Positions 22,131 through 35,000 of a DNA stretch of 64,000 bases are shown in pieces (the first letter of the stretch is position 1; every line of letters starts with the position of its first letter). The notes under the pieces are model-generated. The model was not told the origin of the DNA, made no database searches, and saw only the letters and a list, made by a program, of their open reading frames with translations. A program made the translations under genes and the position numbers. The stretch comes from Oidiodendron maius Zn (Eukaryota > Ascomycota > Leotiomycetes > Myxotrichaceae), in assembly GCA_000827325.1 (NCBI GenBank), contig KN832870.1, positions 4,588,001 through 4,652,000 on the forward strand, read 5' to 3'.

Positions 22131-23713
22131 TTATTCCAACTTCTCAGTAAGAGCCTTGAAAACTCTTGCATAGAACTTCGCAGCTTGGGGTCGTGGAAAC
22201 GAGATCTCGTCGACCAAATAATCTGGCAGGATTTCCATCAACGCTTTGTCCCGGCTGGGATCAAGCTGAGGAATATATTGACAGTGGGCTTCTTCGTAAC
22301 TCTCAGTTGCTTTTTCATTTACCGCAGTCAATTTAAAGTGCAGGGCTGTATATCTAGTGAGCATTAAGCTAATTGCAAAAGCATCAGGGAACTTACTGCC
22401 GTTTCTACCAGTTTGAATGCAGTCAAAAGTATCGTCTTCTGCTTCTCTCTTCACTCCTCTGACTATCAATCCAGTGAGATCACTGTAGAGGTCCTCCTTT
22501 AACTGAGCTGCCTGCCCACCATTAACACCTATATTGCTACCCTGGGGTTTACTACTTGTATTATCACCAGACGCTGCGGTGCCTCGGTTAGCTGATAGTT
22601 TGGTCGAGAGCGTCTTGTTTTGGGTTTGTGCCTCGTCTAATGACGCCTTTAACTGATCAACTTGTGCCTTGAGATTGCCCATTTCTTCAAGTTGCGATTC
22701 AACCTTTTTCTTGAGACTGCGGGACTCCTTAGCCAAAGATGACTGAGAAGCTATCTCAGCTTTTAATGATGCAATTAACTTATCCGACGCTGTCTTGCGT
22801 TAGTGATGAGATACACTAGAGATAGAATAGCCTTACCGGCTGATTTCTCCTCAGTCTGCTTCCTTAAACGCTCGAAATTACGCTCTGCCTCCTTCAAACC
22901 GATCTCCCGGAGATCCTGGTACTTGACGTTGAGGTTCTCGTACTTTTTGGTGATCTCTCCTAGCTTACGCCTCAATGTCGGATCACTCCGTTCCGTGTCT
23001 GAGACACTGCCGGCTCTTCGGTGCTGTACAGAAGGCTGACGGACCCGGGATAATGACTGTCGCCGAGCAGCAGATAGGGCTATTCGGGACGATGTTTGCG
23101 TTATCTCCTCGTCAACATCGATGACCGGCACTTGTGTTTCCATTATGATTTTCTCGGGAGATGGTAGAGATTTGGCATGTCGCCTGGACGCCACTTTCTC
23201 CTTCGCTGCGTGTACACTCAGCGCGGACGCGTTAGAGGCCCTCTCCTCAGCGCCATGACTTGTATTTGTGGCTGTCTCTTGGGTAGTTTTGCTTCGTCCT
23301 GCCGGGGCCTTTCTAGTAGCCTTAGTTTTGGTTTCTTTAACAGCAACAACTGAAGCGTCTTCGGTGCCTTCCATTTCAACATCTTCGTTTTGGTCCAAGT
23401 CGTCAATATCCTCCGTATCAGTCTCGCCTTGGTTCGTCCTATCCGTGAGAGCTTTCCTCCCACCCTTTGGTGCTGTTACTGCCGGCTTTGCCCTGGTATC
23501 AGGTCGACTGCTCGCACGACGCGCAGGAGCTTTAGTTTTCGTCACCTTCGCAGGAGCTGCGGCCTTTGGCTTCGCACGTCCCCTCCTGGCCGGCACCTTG
23601 TTCTCTGCTGCAGAATCTGGAGTCGGCATTGCACTGGGATGGACAAGCTGGTCATCAGAATCCGAGTCTACCAACCCGGACAACATAGACTGGCCGTGGT
23701 TGGCTTTCGGCAT
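22131..23713 (-). CDS. pcs1: Monopolin-type chromosome segregation protein Csm1/Pcs1
   Basis: Exons 22837..23713, 22397..22789 and 22131..22345 give 494 residues. Csm1/Pcs1 homodimers form a V-shaped clamp at kinetochores; fission yeast Pcs1 prevents merotelic attachment, and budding yeast Csm1 also works at rDNA. The sequence shows a long disordered N-terminus with Ala/Lys/Pro-rich basic repeats (RRGRAKPKAAAPAK) and an acidic patch. A coiled coil runs from about 255 to 365, and a C-terminal globular Csm1 domain starts near LYSDLTGLIV and ends FYARVFKALTEKL. The second intron (22346..22396) is 51 bp; its acceptor ATACAG, not the earlier CACTAG, keeps frame and gives NGTLHFKLT. The gene is divergent from msp1. 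The assignment rests on the C-terminal domain and overall layout. Confidence 0.85.
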
Positions 23714-24167
23714 CGAGGGATAAATAAACAGGTTGTTGTCAGCAACGCGATATCAGAGCACGCGCTTCACGGGGGATTGGTGCGATTGCTTCGACAAGTA
23801 GCAGGCTATAGATGGGACATCGAAGAAATGGGACAATTTATGGCCAATGGCGAAGTTTCTTAATTGTATAGGAGAACCAACCTAGATGTTAGTTGAAGCT
23901 CTTTGGTAGACGAGTGGGGGACCGACACGAATGGTGCGGACCTGGCAAGTAAACAAATGCACGGTGGCCGACAGGAGCCAGAGTGGCAGATGCAAAGCCA
24001 CATCATCGGAGTGTGAAGTGGCGGCCGCCTAAGAAACAGCCTCGGCCACGAGCATCGATGTGCCCAAACCCTTTTTTCTACGTCAACCTCACTCTTTGCT
24101 GATACATCGCTCTGCGTCTAAAGATTTAACACAAGGCTCTCGTGAATCGTTTCCTACTTACCTGGCC
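23714..24167. other. Divergent intergenic region
   Basis: This is the shared promoter space of pcs1 (minus) and msp1 (plus). No gene and no strong element is visible. Confidence 0.55.
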
Positions 24168-25594
24168 ATGGGCGATGGCGTGAGAAAATATGGGCTTTGG
24201 CAGGACATCCTGCTAATTGCCCTTTCGGTACGATTAACTGTCTATTCATATTTCCCATCTGAATCATGGGAAGCTGAAGAAACTTGCTGATGGTGATCAT
24301 TTCGCTAGAGCTTTTCTGCGTACTATGTTGCCAAGAGCGTTATAGCTAATCTGCCCTTCGGCAACGATCCGGAGAAAGAGCAGCATGAGCAGGCACGCGT
24401 CAAAGCCGCTGCCAATCTACAAAGAATAAATCGCTCCCTTCGCGAACAAGACTCAGAAGATGGGCTAGACGGGAAAGGAAGCAGAGCGCCACGGGCACGG
24501 AAGGAAGAGTTAGTTCTTGACCAATATGAGAATCAAATAGCCATGGAGGTGGTTGCCCCTGAAGATATTCCCGTAGGGTTTGAAGGTACGTTAGATTGAT
24601 GGCCTGTAGCATACCCAGATTGGGCTGACACATAAAAGATATTGGAGGATTGGATGATATCATCGAAGAACTCAAAGAATCCGTCATCTATCCTTTGACT
24701 ATGCCTCACCTATATTCGCACTCTTCCCCCCTCCTCGCTGCTCCCTCTGGTGTTCTCCTCTACGGCCCTCCCGGTTGCGGAAAGACCATGCTTGCAAAGG
24801 CGTTGGCTCACGAAAGTGGCGCATGCTTCATCAATTTGCACATCTCTACTCTGACGGAAAAATGGTACGGCGACTCGAACAAACTGGTACGGGCAGTCTT
24901 CTCTTTAGCACGGAAACTGGAACCAAGCATTGTGTTTATCGACGAAATTGATGCTGTGCTCGGACAAAGACGAAGTGGAGAACATGAGGCTAGCGGTATG
25001 GTTAAGGCAGAGTAAGTGATAGAAACGCTTATCTGGAATGTTTTGATAACAATATCTAGATTCATGACCTTGTGGGACGGTCTTACTTCCGCGAACGAAG
25101 CTGGACTCCCCGCACGTATTTTGATTCTTGGCGCCACCAACAGGATACAGGATATTGATGAAGCCATTCTCAGAAGGATGCCAAAGAAATTCCCCGTCTC
25201 GTTACCTTCCAAGCCACAACGACGACGTATTCTGAAGCTCATTCTGAAAGACACGAAGCTCGATCCCGAACTATTCGATCTCGAGTATCTCACTCGAGTC
25301 ACCGCAGGCATGTCGGGAAGCGATATCAAGGAAGCGTGTAGGGATGCCGCCATGGTTCCTGTCCGAGAGTTCATCCGAGCGCAGCGGGCACGTGGGGTAA
25401 GCATGTCTGGCGTGCAGGCAGAAACTGTTCGCGGAGTGAGGACAGCCGATTTCTTTGGAAGCAGAGCGCAAGACATGAAAGATACCACCCAGCGACAATC
25501 GAGCAAACGAGGCACTGAGAAGAACATTACAGGCTCTAGCGATGAATACGAAGATGTTGAAGACAGCGAGCCGGTGGCCGAGTCCCTTGGATGA
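24168..25594 (+). CDS. msp1: Mitochondrial outer-membrane AAA ATPase Msp1 (ATAD1)
   Basis: Exons 24168..24227, 24309..24585, 24639..25011 and 25060..25594 give 414 residues. Msp1 extracts mistargeted tail-anchored proteins and stalled precursors from the mitochondrial outer membrane. An N-terminal membrane anchor ([22 protein letters not shown], spliced across intron 1) is followed by a linker and the AAA domain: [15 protein letters not shown], Walker A GPPGCGKT near 155, Walker B IVFIDEID near 210, and [10 protein letters not shown] with ILRRMPKKF. The aromatic pore-loop region reads LTEKWYGDS, as in Msp1. The acidic Ser-rich tail ([13 protein letters not shown]) is longer than in yeast. Exon 1 codes for only 20 residues, so ab initio gene calls could miss it. 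Confidence 0.93.
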
Positions 25595-26382
25595 GTGGCG
25601 CTGCATGAGATCTGTGGTGCACGCGACGTTGATGTATAGAATACGATATGGCAGGCGTTTCCGGGGTCCTATGTAGAGGTGACTGGGAGGTATACAGAGT
25701 GTACCGGACAAAGGACTAGGGATCTTCCTATTGAGGAAGTATAGAACGTGTTAATTGTCTATATACGGTTTCCCCCCATTGCCATGTTCTGTATATTACA
25801 ATTTATATAAATGTTACTATATATTTATATTTTCTATTCCGACTCCAACACCGACAGAAATTTGACTAATTCGGTAGGGAGGCCACAGTTGTGTTCTATA
25901 CTCTCATGCCATATATTAAGTAGCTTGGCAGTCCCCACGGCAAATCCTCATTGTTCGGGAGGGCTTGGTTATAACTCTATTATATATTATAGCTCATTAG
26001 CTTGTCGCCATTCGCAACTCGCCGCCGGATCGACTGCACCCCTTTTCTCCATGTGCTGCCTCACATCTGAGGCTCGAAAGCACGTCACCGTTGCGGTCAG
26101 GAACAACCGGGAAGGAAGTCGAGAGCCGACAATCCTGACATATATGACTTCTCTATGAGATATTTTTTTCCTATTATCTTCCCTTCTCCGTAGCCCATAC
26201 CCAGCCATACCAAAGAAGACTTCTGTTCTGCGCTGCGCAGACTGTCTGCGTCCAATCTGCGCGGAATCCCTCTCACCCCCTTCTCCCTTCCCCGCTATCA
26301 CCAACTCCGAAGCCGCACACGACCCTCTGGTTTCTGACTCCTCCACCAAACCGGCCTCTCTCAACTCCTCACCACCACAGAA
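25595..26382. other. Intergenic region, promoter of the cystathionine lyase gene
   Basis: An AT-rich 3' UTR zone (25740-25990) is followed by a CT-rich leader (26170-26380), typical of fungal transcription start regions. I looked for a Gcn4/CpcA-type TGACTCA and found only near matches (TGACTCC at 26335). Confidence 0.55.
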
Positions 26383-27775
26383 ATGTCAACTCCGCCAGGT
26401 TCTGGGCCTGGCAAGGCCAATGCGGCACTGGGGAAAGCTGTGCCTCACATTGATCTCGACGGTCACGATCTACCTCCCTCGCCTGCGCCCTCGAGCCCGC
26501 GGAACGGGAGAAAATACGCATTGGCGACGGAGCTGGTATACACAGACAGCAAGGACCAGTATGGCGCCTCGAGTATTCCCATCTATCAATCCGCGACGTT
26601 CAAGCAGAGCTCTGCAGGCGGAGGCTCTGAGTACGATTACACCCGATCTGGTAACCCTACACGAACGCATCTTGAGCGTCATCTTGCCAAGATCATGAAT
26701 GCGGGAAGAGCGCTGGTGGTAGGATCGGGAATGGGGGCTTTAGATGTCATCACAAGAATTCTACGGCCTGGGGACGAAGTTATCACTGGGGATGACTTGT
26801 ACGGAGGAACAAATCGTTTGCTGACATATATGGCAACAAACCAAGGGATCATTGTGCATCACGTCGACACGACCAACCCTGAAATGGTGCAAAAGGTCAT
26901 ATCGCCAAAAACGGCCATGGTGCTGTTGGAAACGCCGACGAACCCCTTGATTAAAATCGTGGACATACCTTCGATTTCCAAAATCGCACACGAGGTGAAT
27001 GAGAAGGCTCTTGTTGTCGTGGACAATACCATGCTCTCGCCCATGCTCTGTAATCCTCTCGATCTTGGGGCCGACATTGTTTACGAGTCGGGGACTAAGT
27101 ATCTCTCTGGTCATCACGATATCATGGCAGGTGTCATTGCAGTAAACGACCCCGCGATCGGCGACAAGATGTACTTCACCATCAACTCTACAGGCTGCGG
27201 TCTATCCCCTAACGATGCCTTCCTTCTCATGAGAGGCATCAAGACCCTCGCCATCCGCATGGAGAAACAGCAAGCCAACGCCCAGGCCATTGCTGAGTTT
27301 CTCGAATCTCGCGGTTTCTGTGTGCGCTACCCAGGCTTGAAATCGCACCCGCAATACGATCTCCACTGGTCCATGGCCCGAGGAGCAGGTGCTGTCCTAT
27401 CGTTCGAGACAGGTGATTTTGCTCTGTCCGAAAGGATTGTCGAAGCAGCCAGGCTATGGGGAATCAGCGTCAGTTTCGGCTGCGTAAACAGCCTGATCAG
27501 CATGCCTTGTCAGATGAGCCACGCGAGCATTGACGCGCGGACGAGAAAAGAGAGGCATATGCCAGAGGATATCATCAGACTTTGTGTCGGCATCGAGGAT
27601 GTCGGCGATTTGATTGACGACTTGAGCAGAGCAGTAAGTAATCTCTCTTCCTAACGAATCAAATCTTCGCGACGCTGACAAGAGGTTGTAGCTTGTTCAA
27701 GCTGGCGCGGTCACAGTGACTATGGATGGATTCCACGCAAAAGTACAAGCTCAATCATTGGCTTCAACAGCATAA
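26383..27775 (+). CDS. metG: Cystathionine beta-lyase (PLP enzyme, methionine biosynthesis)
   Basis: Exons 26383..27633 and 27692..27775 give 444 residues. The enzyme cleaves cystathionine to homocysteine, pyruvate and ammonia. The Cys/Met-metabolism PLP fold is clear: YDYTRSGNPTRTHLERHLA, GMGALDVITRILRPGDEVI, LLETPTNPLIKIVDI, and the cofactor lysine in SGTKYLSGHHD at about 239. The C-terminal RLCVGIEDVGDLIDDL is also typical. The last 27 residues come from a second exon after a 58-bp intron; without it the frame stops soon after NLSS. The N-terminal 40 residues are a poorly conserved Gly/Pro-rich extension without a clear targeting signal. Cystathionine gamma-lyase and gamma-synthase are relatives; the overall pattern and short C-terminus favour beta-lyase. 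Confidence 0.9.
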
Positions 27776-28162
27776 TAGAGCTTAGCATGAGGACCGGCGT
27801 TTAAAATGGCGTCAGGGTGGTGATTTTTTGTGCCTCCCACAGCGGATTATGGCCTAGGAGTGTTAAGATAAAAATTAAACAAAAATGGAGAACTCATGCT
27901 ACTATCTGAATATATCATGGTTTATTTTATGCTGTAGGTGTAATTATGGTTTTTTGCTTCGAGTGTTAGGTGCCAAGAGTAAACTCTGAGAACCCAAACC
28001 TCAACAACGTTTTCCATGACTGCCAGCATCTCGTTGAATAAAACGAACTCAGGTACTCCTTTAATTTCTTTTTTATTCATAATATTTACAATTTTGGCAC
28101 CCTTCCTTCTCCATCCTTTCCCTCTAAGCCTATCTAGCATAATTAAAAACACGGGGCCAAAC
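27776..28162. other. Convergent intergenic region
   Basis: AT-rich space between two 3' ends. No gene seen. Confidence 0.6.
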
Positions 28163-31100
28163 TCAAGGGATATCAAAGAGCGGCTTGAGCTTCTTGATCA
28201 GCAGCCACTCGTCATTACTTACGTCCGGCCTATAGAATTCCTTCAATGTGTCGATGCTCGCGCGGCTGATCAACGAGTACAGCGTATCTTTCTCCTCCAG
28301 GTGGCGGCCGTAAGTCGGCTGGTGTGCGCCCATCTCGATTTTGACGGCAACGGAAGGCTGGCCTTTTTTGCAGACTTGGATCTGCTTGTGGTCACGTTCG
28401 ATGCCGGTGCTGTGAAGATTGGGTTAGTAGACGTCCGATATTGAGACAGTTGGAGAGGAGAACTTACACTCTGCCGAGGCTGACAATCTCCTTCACGCCG
28501 GTTACTGGATTCTGCTTCACGGCTGCAATGGGAGTATGCAACTTGAGGTTGCCCTCGACTACATCCACACCGACGACGATGGGGCCAGTCTTGTTGAAGA
28601 CTGCCACCGGGGTGAGGACGCATGGGAAGACAGCCAGAAGTTTTGAGTCTTCTTTCTTCTTCTCAGCAATGAGTTCCATATGTTTCGTGAAGGCGTCAAA
28701 GAGATGGTAGATGATGTCGGCCGTGAAAATTTTGATGCCTTGCTCGTCGGCATACTGTTGCGCTTCTTTGTCAACCTTAACATCAAAGCAGAGCATCACA
28801 GCGAATTCCTTGTTCTTCTCCAGCATGGTGCCACAGTTCATGACATCGCGCTTGTAGACAGGCCCAATGCCAACATTCGCCACAGGGATCTTGGACACTT
28901 TCAGGAAATCCAATAATGCCTCCAGAGATCCAAGTGTTGATGCTTGCACAGTAACGCCGCGTCCAGACTTCTCCACCCGGCTGAAGAGTGCACCAAGATC
29001 TGACTCAATCTCCTCTTCAATATCCGACTCGTCATCATCGGGTCCAACAACCATCAATCTTGAACCAGCAATGGCACCTTCAAGGCCAGGGGCGCTGATC
29101 TTTACACCAAGGGCCGCCTTCACCTCTTTATTATGAACATAAGCAGATTTAAGTCTGAGTTCCTTAAGAGGCGCAGGCGTTAGAAGAGCACGGATATTGG
29201 TTGTGATGGCACCATCAACACCACAAAGCACAATGCGGTCGCCTTCTCGTAGAATACCATTGGATAGAATAACATCAATAGTCATGCCGAAACCTTCAAT
29301 CGCTTTCACTTCTAGAACGGTGGCTTGGACCTCTGCGAGATACATCAGAGAGCCAACCATTCGTTCCTGAGTAAGTTGGATGATCAATTTCAGCATGTCC
29401 GGGATACCCTCTCCAGTGTGCGCAGATGTAGGAACCATAGAGACGAATTTGGCCATAGATTTATTCTCGTAGAAGACCTCGGAGTTGAAGCCTTGCTCAG
29501 CAAAGGCCACTTTAGTGTCTGCTAAGCGTTTTGCAAATTCATTTTGAACACCTTTGTTCTGAAGCGCTAAGCTCTCCTGGAAGCCATTATTGTCAACCTT
29601 CTTCCAACCATAGAGACGATCGATCTTGTTGAGCGCCACAATAAACGGTGTCTTCCGATCTCGGAGAAGTTTCATCGACTCCAAAGTCTGAGGCTCGAGA
29701 CCGTGCATAATATCGACGACGAGAATGGCAATGTTGCAAAGGGATGAACCGCGAGAGCGTAGATTAGAGAAAGACTCATGACCAGGGGTATCGATGACAA
29801 GGAGACCGGGCACTTTGAAATCGAAGCTGTTGTCACGATTGACCACTTGGGTCTTCTGCCGAATAGCATCGACAGGGAAATAAGTAGCACCAATCTGTTG
29901 CGTTATACCACCTGCTTCTCCTTCCTGAACATTGGTCTGACGAATCTTATCTAGGAGTTTCGTCTTGCCGGTATCGACATGTCCCAGGATACAACAAATA
30001 GGAGACCGGAGATTATCTTTCGACCTGGCGGCCATTGCGGCTTCGTGTGCCTTCTCTCTTCTCTCTGCGGCTTGCTTCTTCCTTAAGGCTTCTGCGGCTT
30101 GAGCAGCTGTTGCTTCTTCATCCTCCGATGACTCTTCCTCTTCTGACTCGGATTCAGATTCCGGGGTTGGCTTCCCGCGTACTGGTAAAGTATTGGCGTC
30201 CGTTTTCTCTTTTTCCTTCTCTGCTGCTGTCTTCTGAGCTGCCTTCTTTTCCAGTTCCTCCTCCGAATCAGCGTCCCAGCTCTCTTTCACATCGTCATCA
30301 TCTTCTGCTGCAGCGACTTCCCAGTCATCCAGCTCGCTCTCTTCTGCCGCAGTAGTTTTCGCGGCGGCAGTTTCAGCAGCTTCTTTTTCCGCTCTGGCTG
30401 CAGCCTCCGCAGCCGCTTGCTCTGCTTCCCTCTTTGCTCGTTCAGCTGCTTCAGCAAGAGCCTTTTCTTCCTCCAACTATGAGCTGGTTAGTCTAAATCT
30501 CGTAAAAGCACACTCGTAGAAGCCTACCTTAGCCTCCTCTGGGTTTTTTCGCCCACCCTTCTTTTTTTTATCGTATACCGGCTTCTTCTTCTCCACGGTT
30601 TCACTGCCGCCAACCTTAACCCCGGCTGCGATCATTTGCTTCAGCTTCATTTCATTTCGAAGCTTCTCGTCCCTTTGTGCCTTGGTAAGATATGTGCCTT
30701 CTCTCTTCTGTTGTTCGATTCTCTCCTTCTCCTTTTGCTTCTTCAAGGCCTTTGCCTCCTCCCTCCTCTTTTCCTCCTCGGCCTCTCGCCTCTCTTCTTC
30801 CTCGATTCGAGATTTCTCTTCTGCTGCTAATCTTGCCTTCTCTTCCTGCCGCCGCCTCAGCTCCTCTTGTTCTCGTTGTAGTTTAGCTAGCGCAGCGGGA
30901 ATTTTCTTGGCCTTGCCACCAGCAGAAGGCTTAGCAGCGACCGGCTCTTCAACTTTTGTCTCGGCAACAGGTGTTGGCTCAGGAGCCTTCGCAGCAGGAG
31001 CAGTGGTCGTCTTCTTCTTTGCGGCCTAGAGACAATCAGTCAGATTCCCAAGTATGGACGGAATCGTTTGTCCTACATTCTCCTTTTTCCGCTGCTTCTC

Positions 31101-31520
31101 ACGCTCCTTCTTTAATTTTTCCTTCTGCGCCTTTGTAAGGACTTTTCCATCCACACCCTTCTCTTCCTCATCTTCATCTTCTTGATTTGCAGCCTTGGCG
31201 GGTGTCGTCTTACCCTTCTTCTTGTCCGGTAAGGCGAATTCGTCGTCTATGGAGGCTTCAACTGGTGCTTTTGTGCCTAGATCGAGCTGCTCCTCTGTAG
31301 GTGGTTCCTCCCCTTCTGCAAAATCTTCTGCTTGCTTTCCTTTCTTCTTCTTTTGTTTCTTCCTCATCATGGCCATCAACCCACCACCAGGAAACTCATC
31401 CTCTGGGTCGGCCTCAGCAGGCGCATCTTTGCTTTCTGGTTCTGCAGGTGCGTCAGGGGTCTCTCCTAACTCTGCCTCCCAGTCGTCGTCCTTCTTGTTG
31501 TTTTTCTTTTTGGGTGCCAT
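28163..31520 (-). CDS. eIF5B: Translation initiation factor eIF5B (IF2 homologue)
   Basis: Exons 31077..31520, 30528..31025, 28468..30476 and 28163..28409 give 1065 residues. eIF5B is the GTPase that joins the 60S subunit to the initiation complex. The first about 420 residues are a highly charged Lys/Glu-rich extension, as in yeast Fun12. The GTPase core has [15 protein letters not shown] near 477, [21 protein letters not shown] and NKIDRLYGW. Domains II-IV follow, and the last exon supplies the end of the protein ([18 protein letters not shown] to FDIP). An unspliced reading stops right after SLGRV, losing 82 conserved residues. A GTAAGT inside the last exon (PDVSNDEW) is a decoy donor. Pairs with Rrn7, eIF5A and ubiquitin-eL40 nearby only in theme. 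Confidence 0.96.
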
Positions 31521-32056
31521 TGTGTGTGTCGAGAAATAAGCACGTTAGGCTGATCGAAGTGGGGTTAATCGTGACTCGAGAAATCTCACCACACGTCCTG
31601 GTTAGAGAGCTACGACGCTGTGGGCTCTAAAGTGACAACCTGGCACCGACACGACTCTACTGCGGCGTTTATGGGTTGTAGAGTCAGAGGGTTGACTAAA
31701 CAAACGTCTTCACACTCTGACATGTGGCGGGGTGTAGTCGATTTTTGTCGACAATTATTGCCCACATTACAGTAATTACGGAGTTGCCATCCTGAGTAAC
31801 GATCACGTGCCACCCTTTCTTGTTGTGCGGGGTTGGCAAATAAGCGAAATATCCCCCTTTTCAAATACTCTGAAGCTAATTTGTTGGTGAATCAACACAA
31901 GGGTCAAATTATTGTATGCGCCACGCGTAGTAACACACCACGGAAAGTACCACAACCCATTGTTTACTCTATCATATGGTATCATAAAGTACAGTAGCCC
32001 AAGGTATACATCTATATGTATGGCCACCTGGTCATACCTGCCAAATCTCCCTTTCA
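31521..32056. other. Intergenic region, eIF5B promoter
   Basis: It lies between two minus-strand genes and holds an E-box at 31804-31809. No gene is visible. Confidence 0.55.
31804..31809. promoter_or_regulatory. E-box CACGTG (SCACGTGAY form)
   Basis: Read on the minus strand it is GGCACGTGATC, 283 bp upstream of the eIF5B start codon. This is the same extended form seen before several other genes in the window. Confidence 0.35.
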
Positions 32057-35000
32057 TTATAGTACAGGTCGAAGGAAGAAATCCAAATCCTTGTACGCCC
32101 GCTTAAGGTAAACGCTCATCTCAGCATCCTCATCCAGAATATCCCCACGCAAACCCCAAAGTAACTCACGGAATAAAGACTGTATTTGGCGCGCATCCGC
32201 TGAGTCCTCCCCTATGCGAAGCAGCTGTTCGAGATCTCCAGCCTCGATACGATGCAGGATATCCCCATCTATATGCATCATGGTCTTAGGGCTCGTCCCA
32301 GTCTCCATAGCCACGGTGCCTTGAGTACAAGTAAACTCGCAGATCTTCGGCGACTGCTTGGCCAGGTCGACTATAAATCTCAGGAATCTCCAGGAGGCAA
32401 AATTCAGAATGGTAAAGTGGTAGAGAGATCCATCAATTGACAGGCCAAACACTTCGGGATATTCTGCAGAATTGGGGACAATTTCAAGATTTGGTTCAAT
32501 TATTGGCGGATCCCAAGTTGTGTCCCATAGCGGACGACAGTTCCCTGAGCGAAATCTTAGTATTGAGTGTGAGATGTGGGCTTCAAAAACATTCTCTAAA
32601 GTATCAGCTCTGGTGCCGCGAGTAGGCCATAAACCCGAGACGGTGCATGATTTATCTGAAATCAGATTTAGAAAAGGTCCAGGTGGATATCCCATAAGTC
32701 GATGATGAAGTGCGTTCCGGGTCACTTGATCTCCATGAGTGTGAACAATATTCCATGTTCCATCATCTTGGTCAATTAGCTCCAGCACTTCGAGAGAGTG
32801 GGAGGCTGTGGTAGCATATATCTTTTCATCCTCGAAGGCCAGATCCACGGCGGGAGAAGGAAGGGTATAGCGAGCGGCAGTCTCGAATTTCTTCTCTGAT
32901 AAACTGAGAAGGTCAAAGTACAGAGTGTTTCCTGAGCAGTAGACTAACCCCTCCTCATGTACTGCCACAGAATATACTGGATTTGGACATTTGAATTTGT
33001 ATCGAGTCCAAAATCGGATCTTCGGACGAAATGGCCTGCTACCACTCCCTTCCTCGCTTTCACTGGAGAAGTCGGTCTCCATCCTCGTTGGGTGCGAATT
33101 TTCGAGTTCTGTCTCTGTGGACAGAATTAAAAGCCGTCCTGTATTGGTAGAGAGTACGATGAAGTACCATGTCTTGCCCGATTTCTTGAACGGCCACTCA
33201 ATCAGCCGAAATATCTTTTCGTCTTCCTCGCCAAGTCCTGAAACATAATCCATTGGCGTGCCTTTCTTATCAACAGGCTTTGAAATGTCACATCCAGTAT
33301 CAGGGTCGATGAACAAGAGGGTGCATTTACCATCAACAGACGCAGCCACTATGATGGCGTTCAAAGAGCGCGAATAAAGCAGCCGCGTTGGGGTGCCTCT
33401 AATGGGAATATTGCGAGGCACGGGCTTTGACTGTGTGCTTAGATTTGCCAAGAGGAGCTGAGAGCCGGATATCAGTAGTATATCGGTATTTGTCTCGTCG
33501 TATGTATTCGGTAGCAGCGTCGCCACTGCATTTACCTCTGGTTGTTGCAGACGAGAATTTCTGGCATCTGTCAACCAGACTTGGTTTATCGCCCTCCTAT
33601 CACTGAACACCTCCAAACCGGACTCCACTTCTCGCCCGGTTGGTACCTTCAACGTAAATAGCTTTGAGTCGCAGGTCAGCAATAATAACTCGTCGCTACC
33701 CACTCCCTCATGTTGCTTTATCATCACGGAGGCTGCACCGATGCGCGCACACCACATATTAACAATCCCAAGGTCTTGCTCGCGAATATATAAGACGGTG
33801 ACCACTCCAGCACGGGTGCCACAAACTAGAGCGAGATATCCAGCCGGGGCTGAGCGAACCGATATACTAGTAAACGCTTGGAGACGAATGCACTGTTCTT
33901 CATACTCCTCGGGAATGAATAAATAGTAGGTGCTACCACCACTGAGAGGAACAAATATGAGTCGTACGGCGCTGCCTGTCCATTCGGCAACGATGACACA
34001 AAGGGTTTCCTTTAGCATGCAAACAGCTAAGCTGGTAATATGGGTTGAACAGCTCATCAGATGTCGAACGACGCTCTCAGCTTCCTGTCCCGGCACTGCC
34101 TCGTCACTTTCGGCGTTATTGCTTGTTTTTAGGTCCAAAACCTGAAGATATGTTTCAGATTGGAAGTGAGTTGTGAAAATAACAATCGATTCATGTATTA
34201 CAGCATCGTCGATAATAGATCCGCATCCAACAAAGTCCTTGCCGAGAAAGTCATCAGCAGGAATTCTAAGAACCTCCTCGCCTTGGAACACACGTCTACA
34301 ATTCCAATGCCCGTTAGTAAATAGTTTAGCATCTATGGTAGCCTTCCACCCTTGAGAATCAAAGCCCTCAAGGAACGGGTTAGGATGTCATGGTTTAAGG
34401 TTATTCCGAAGACTTACTTCTTATGGCCATCTACGTAGACCACCGATTGCTCTGTTACTTGGGTTGCACAGTCTCCACGTAAATTGGCGACAATAGTTCG
34501 ATATCTCAGGTCCAATAAAGTCGAAGCTTGATCGACCTCATCAATCTCGGAGGCATCACTTGACAGACGTAGCAGTGCAGATCCACTAATGACTGATAGG
34601 AGAAAGAATGATCCCTCGTCTTCTTTTGCCGAGCAGAGACTTGATGGCGCAACCCAGGCATCCATTACAGGCGTATGAAATTCGGTCTCTAGTCCCAGAC
34701 GAGCTTCAAGGCCGTATCTAAATTCTGTTATGGAACCTTTCGTCCCTTTCCCAACACAGGCAAAAATCCGATCCGGGCTCGGAAAATAGCCTCTAATGGA
34801 AAATTTTTCATTTAGATCTTCAACATCCCGGTCTTGATTTATCGATGTTGTGACAATGTCCTGCGCGGGGGACCAATTCTCAATGCGCTCCCGAAGGGCT
34901 GGACCTTGTCTCGCTAGCACCTTGAAATTAGTTAGAAAATGGTAACACCATAAAAAGTCGAGTTCTTATTGTTGAGGAAAAGTTATTTGCAATACCAAAA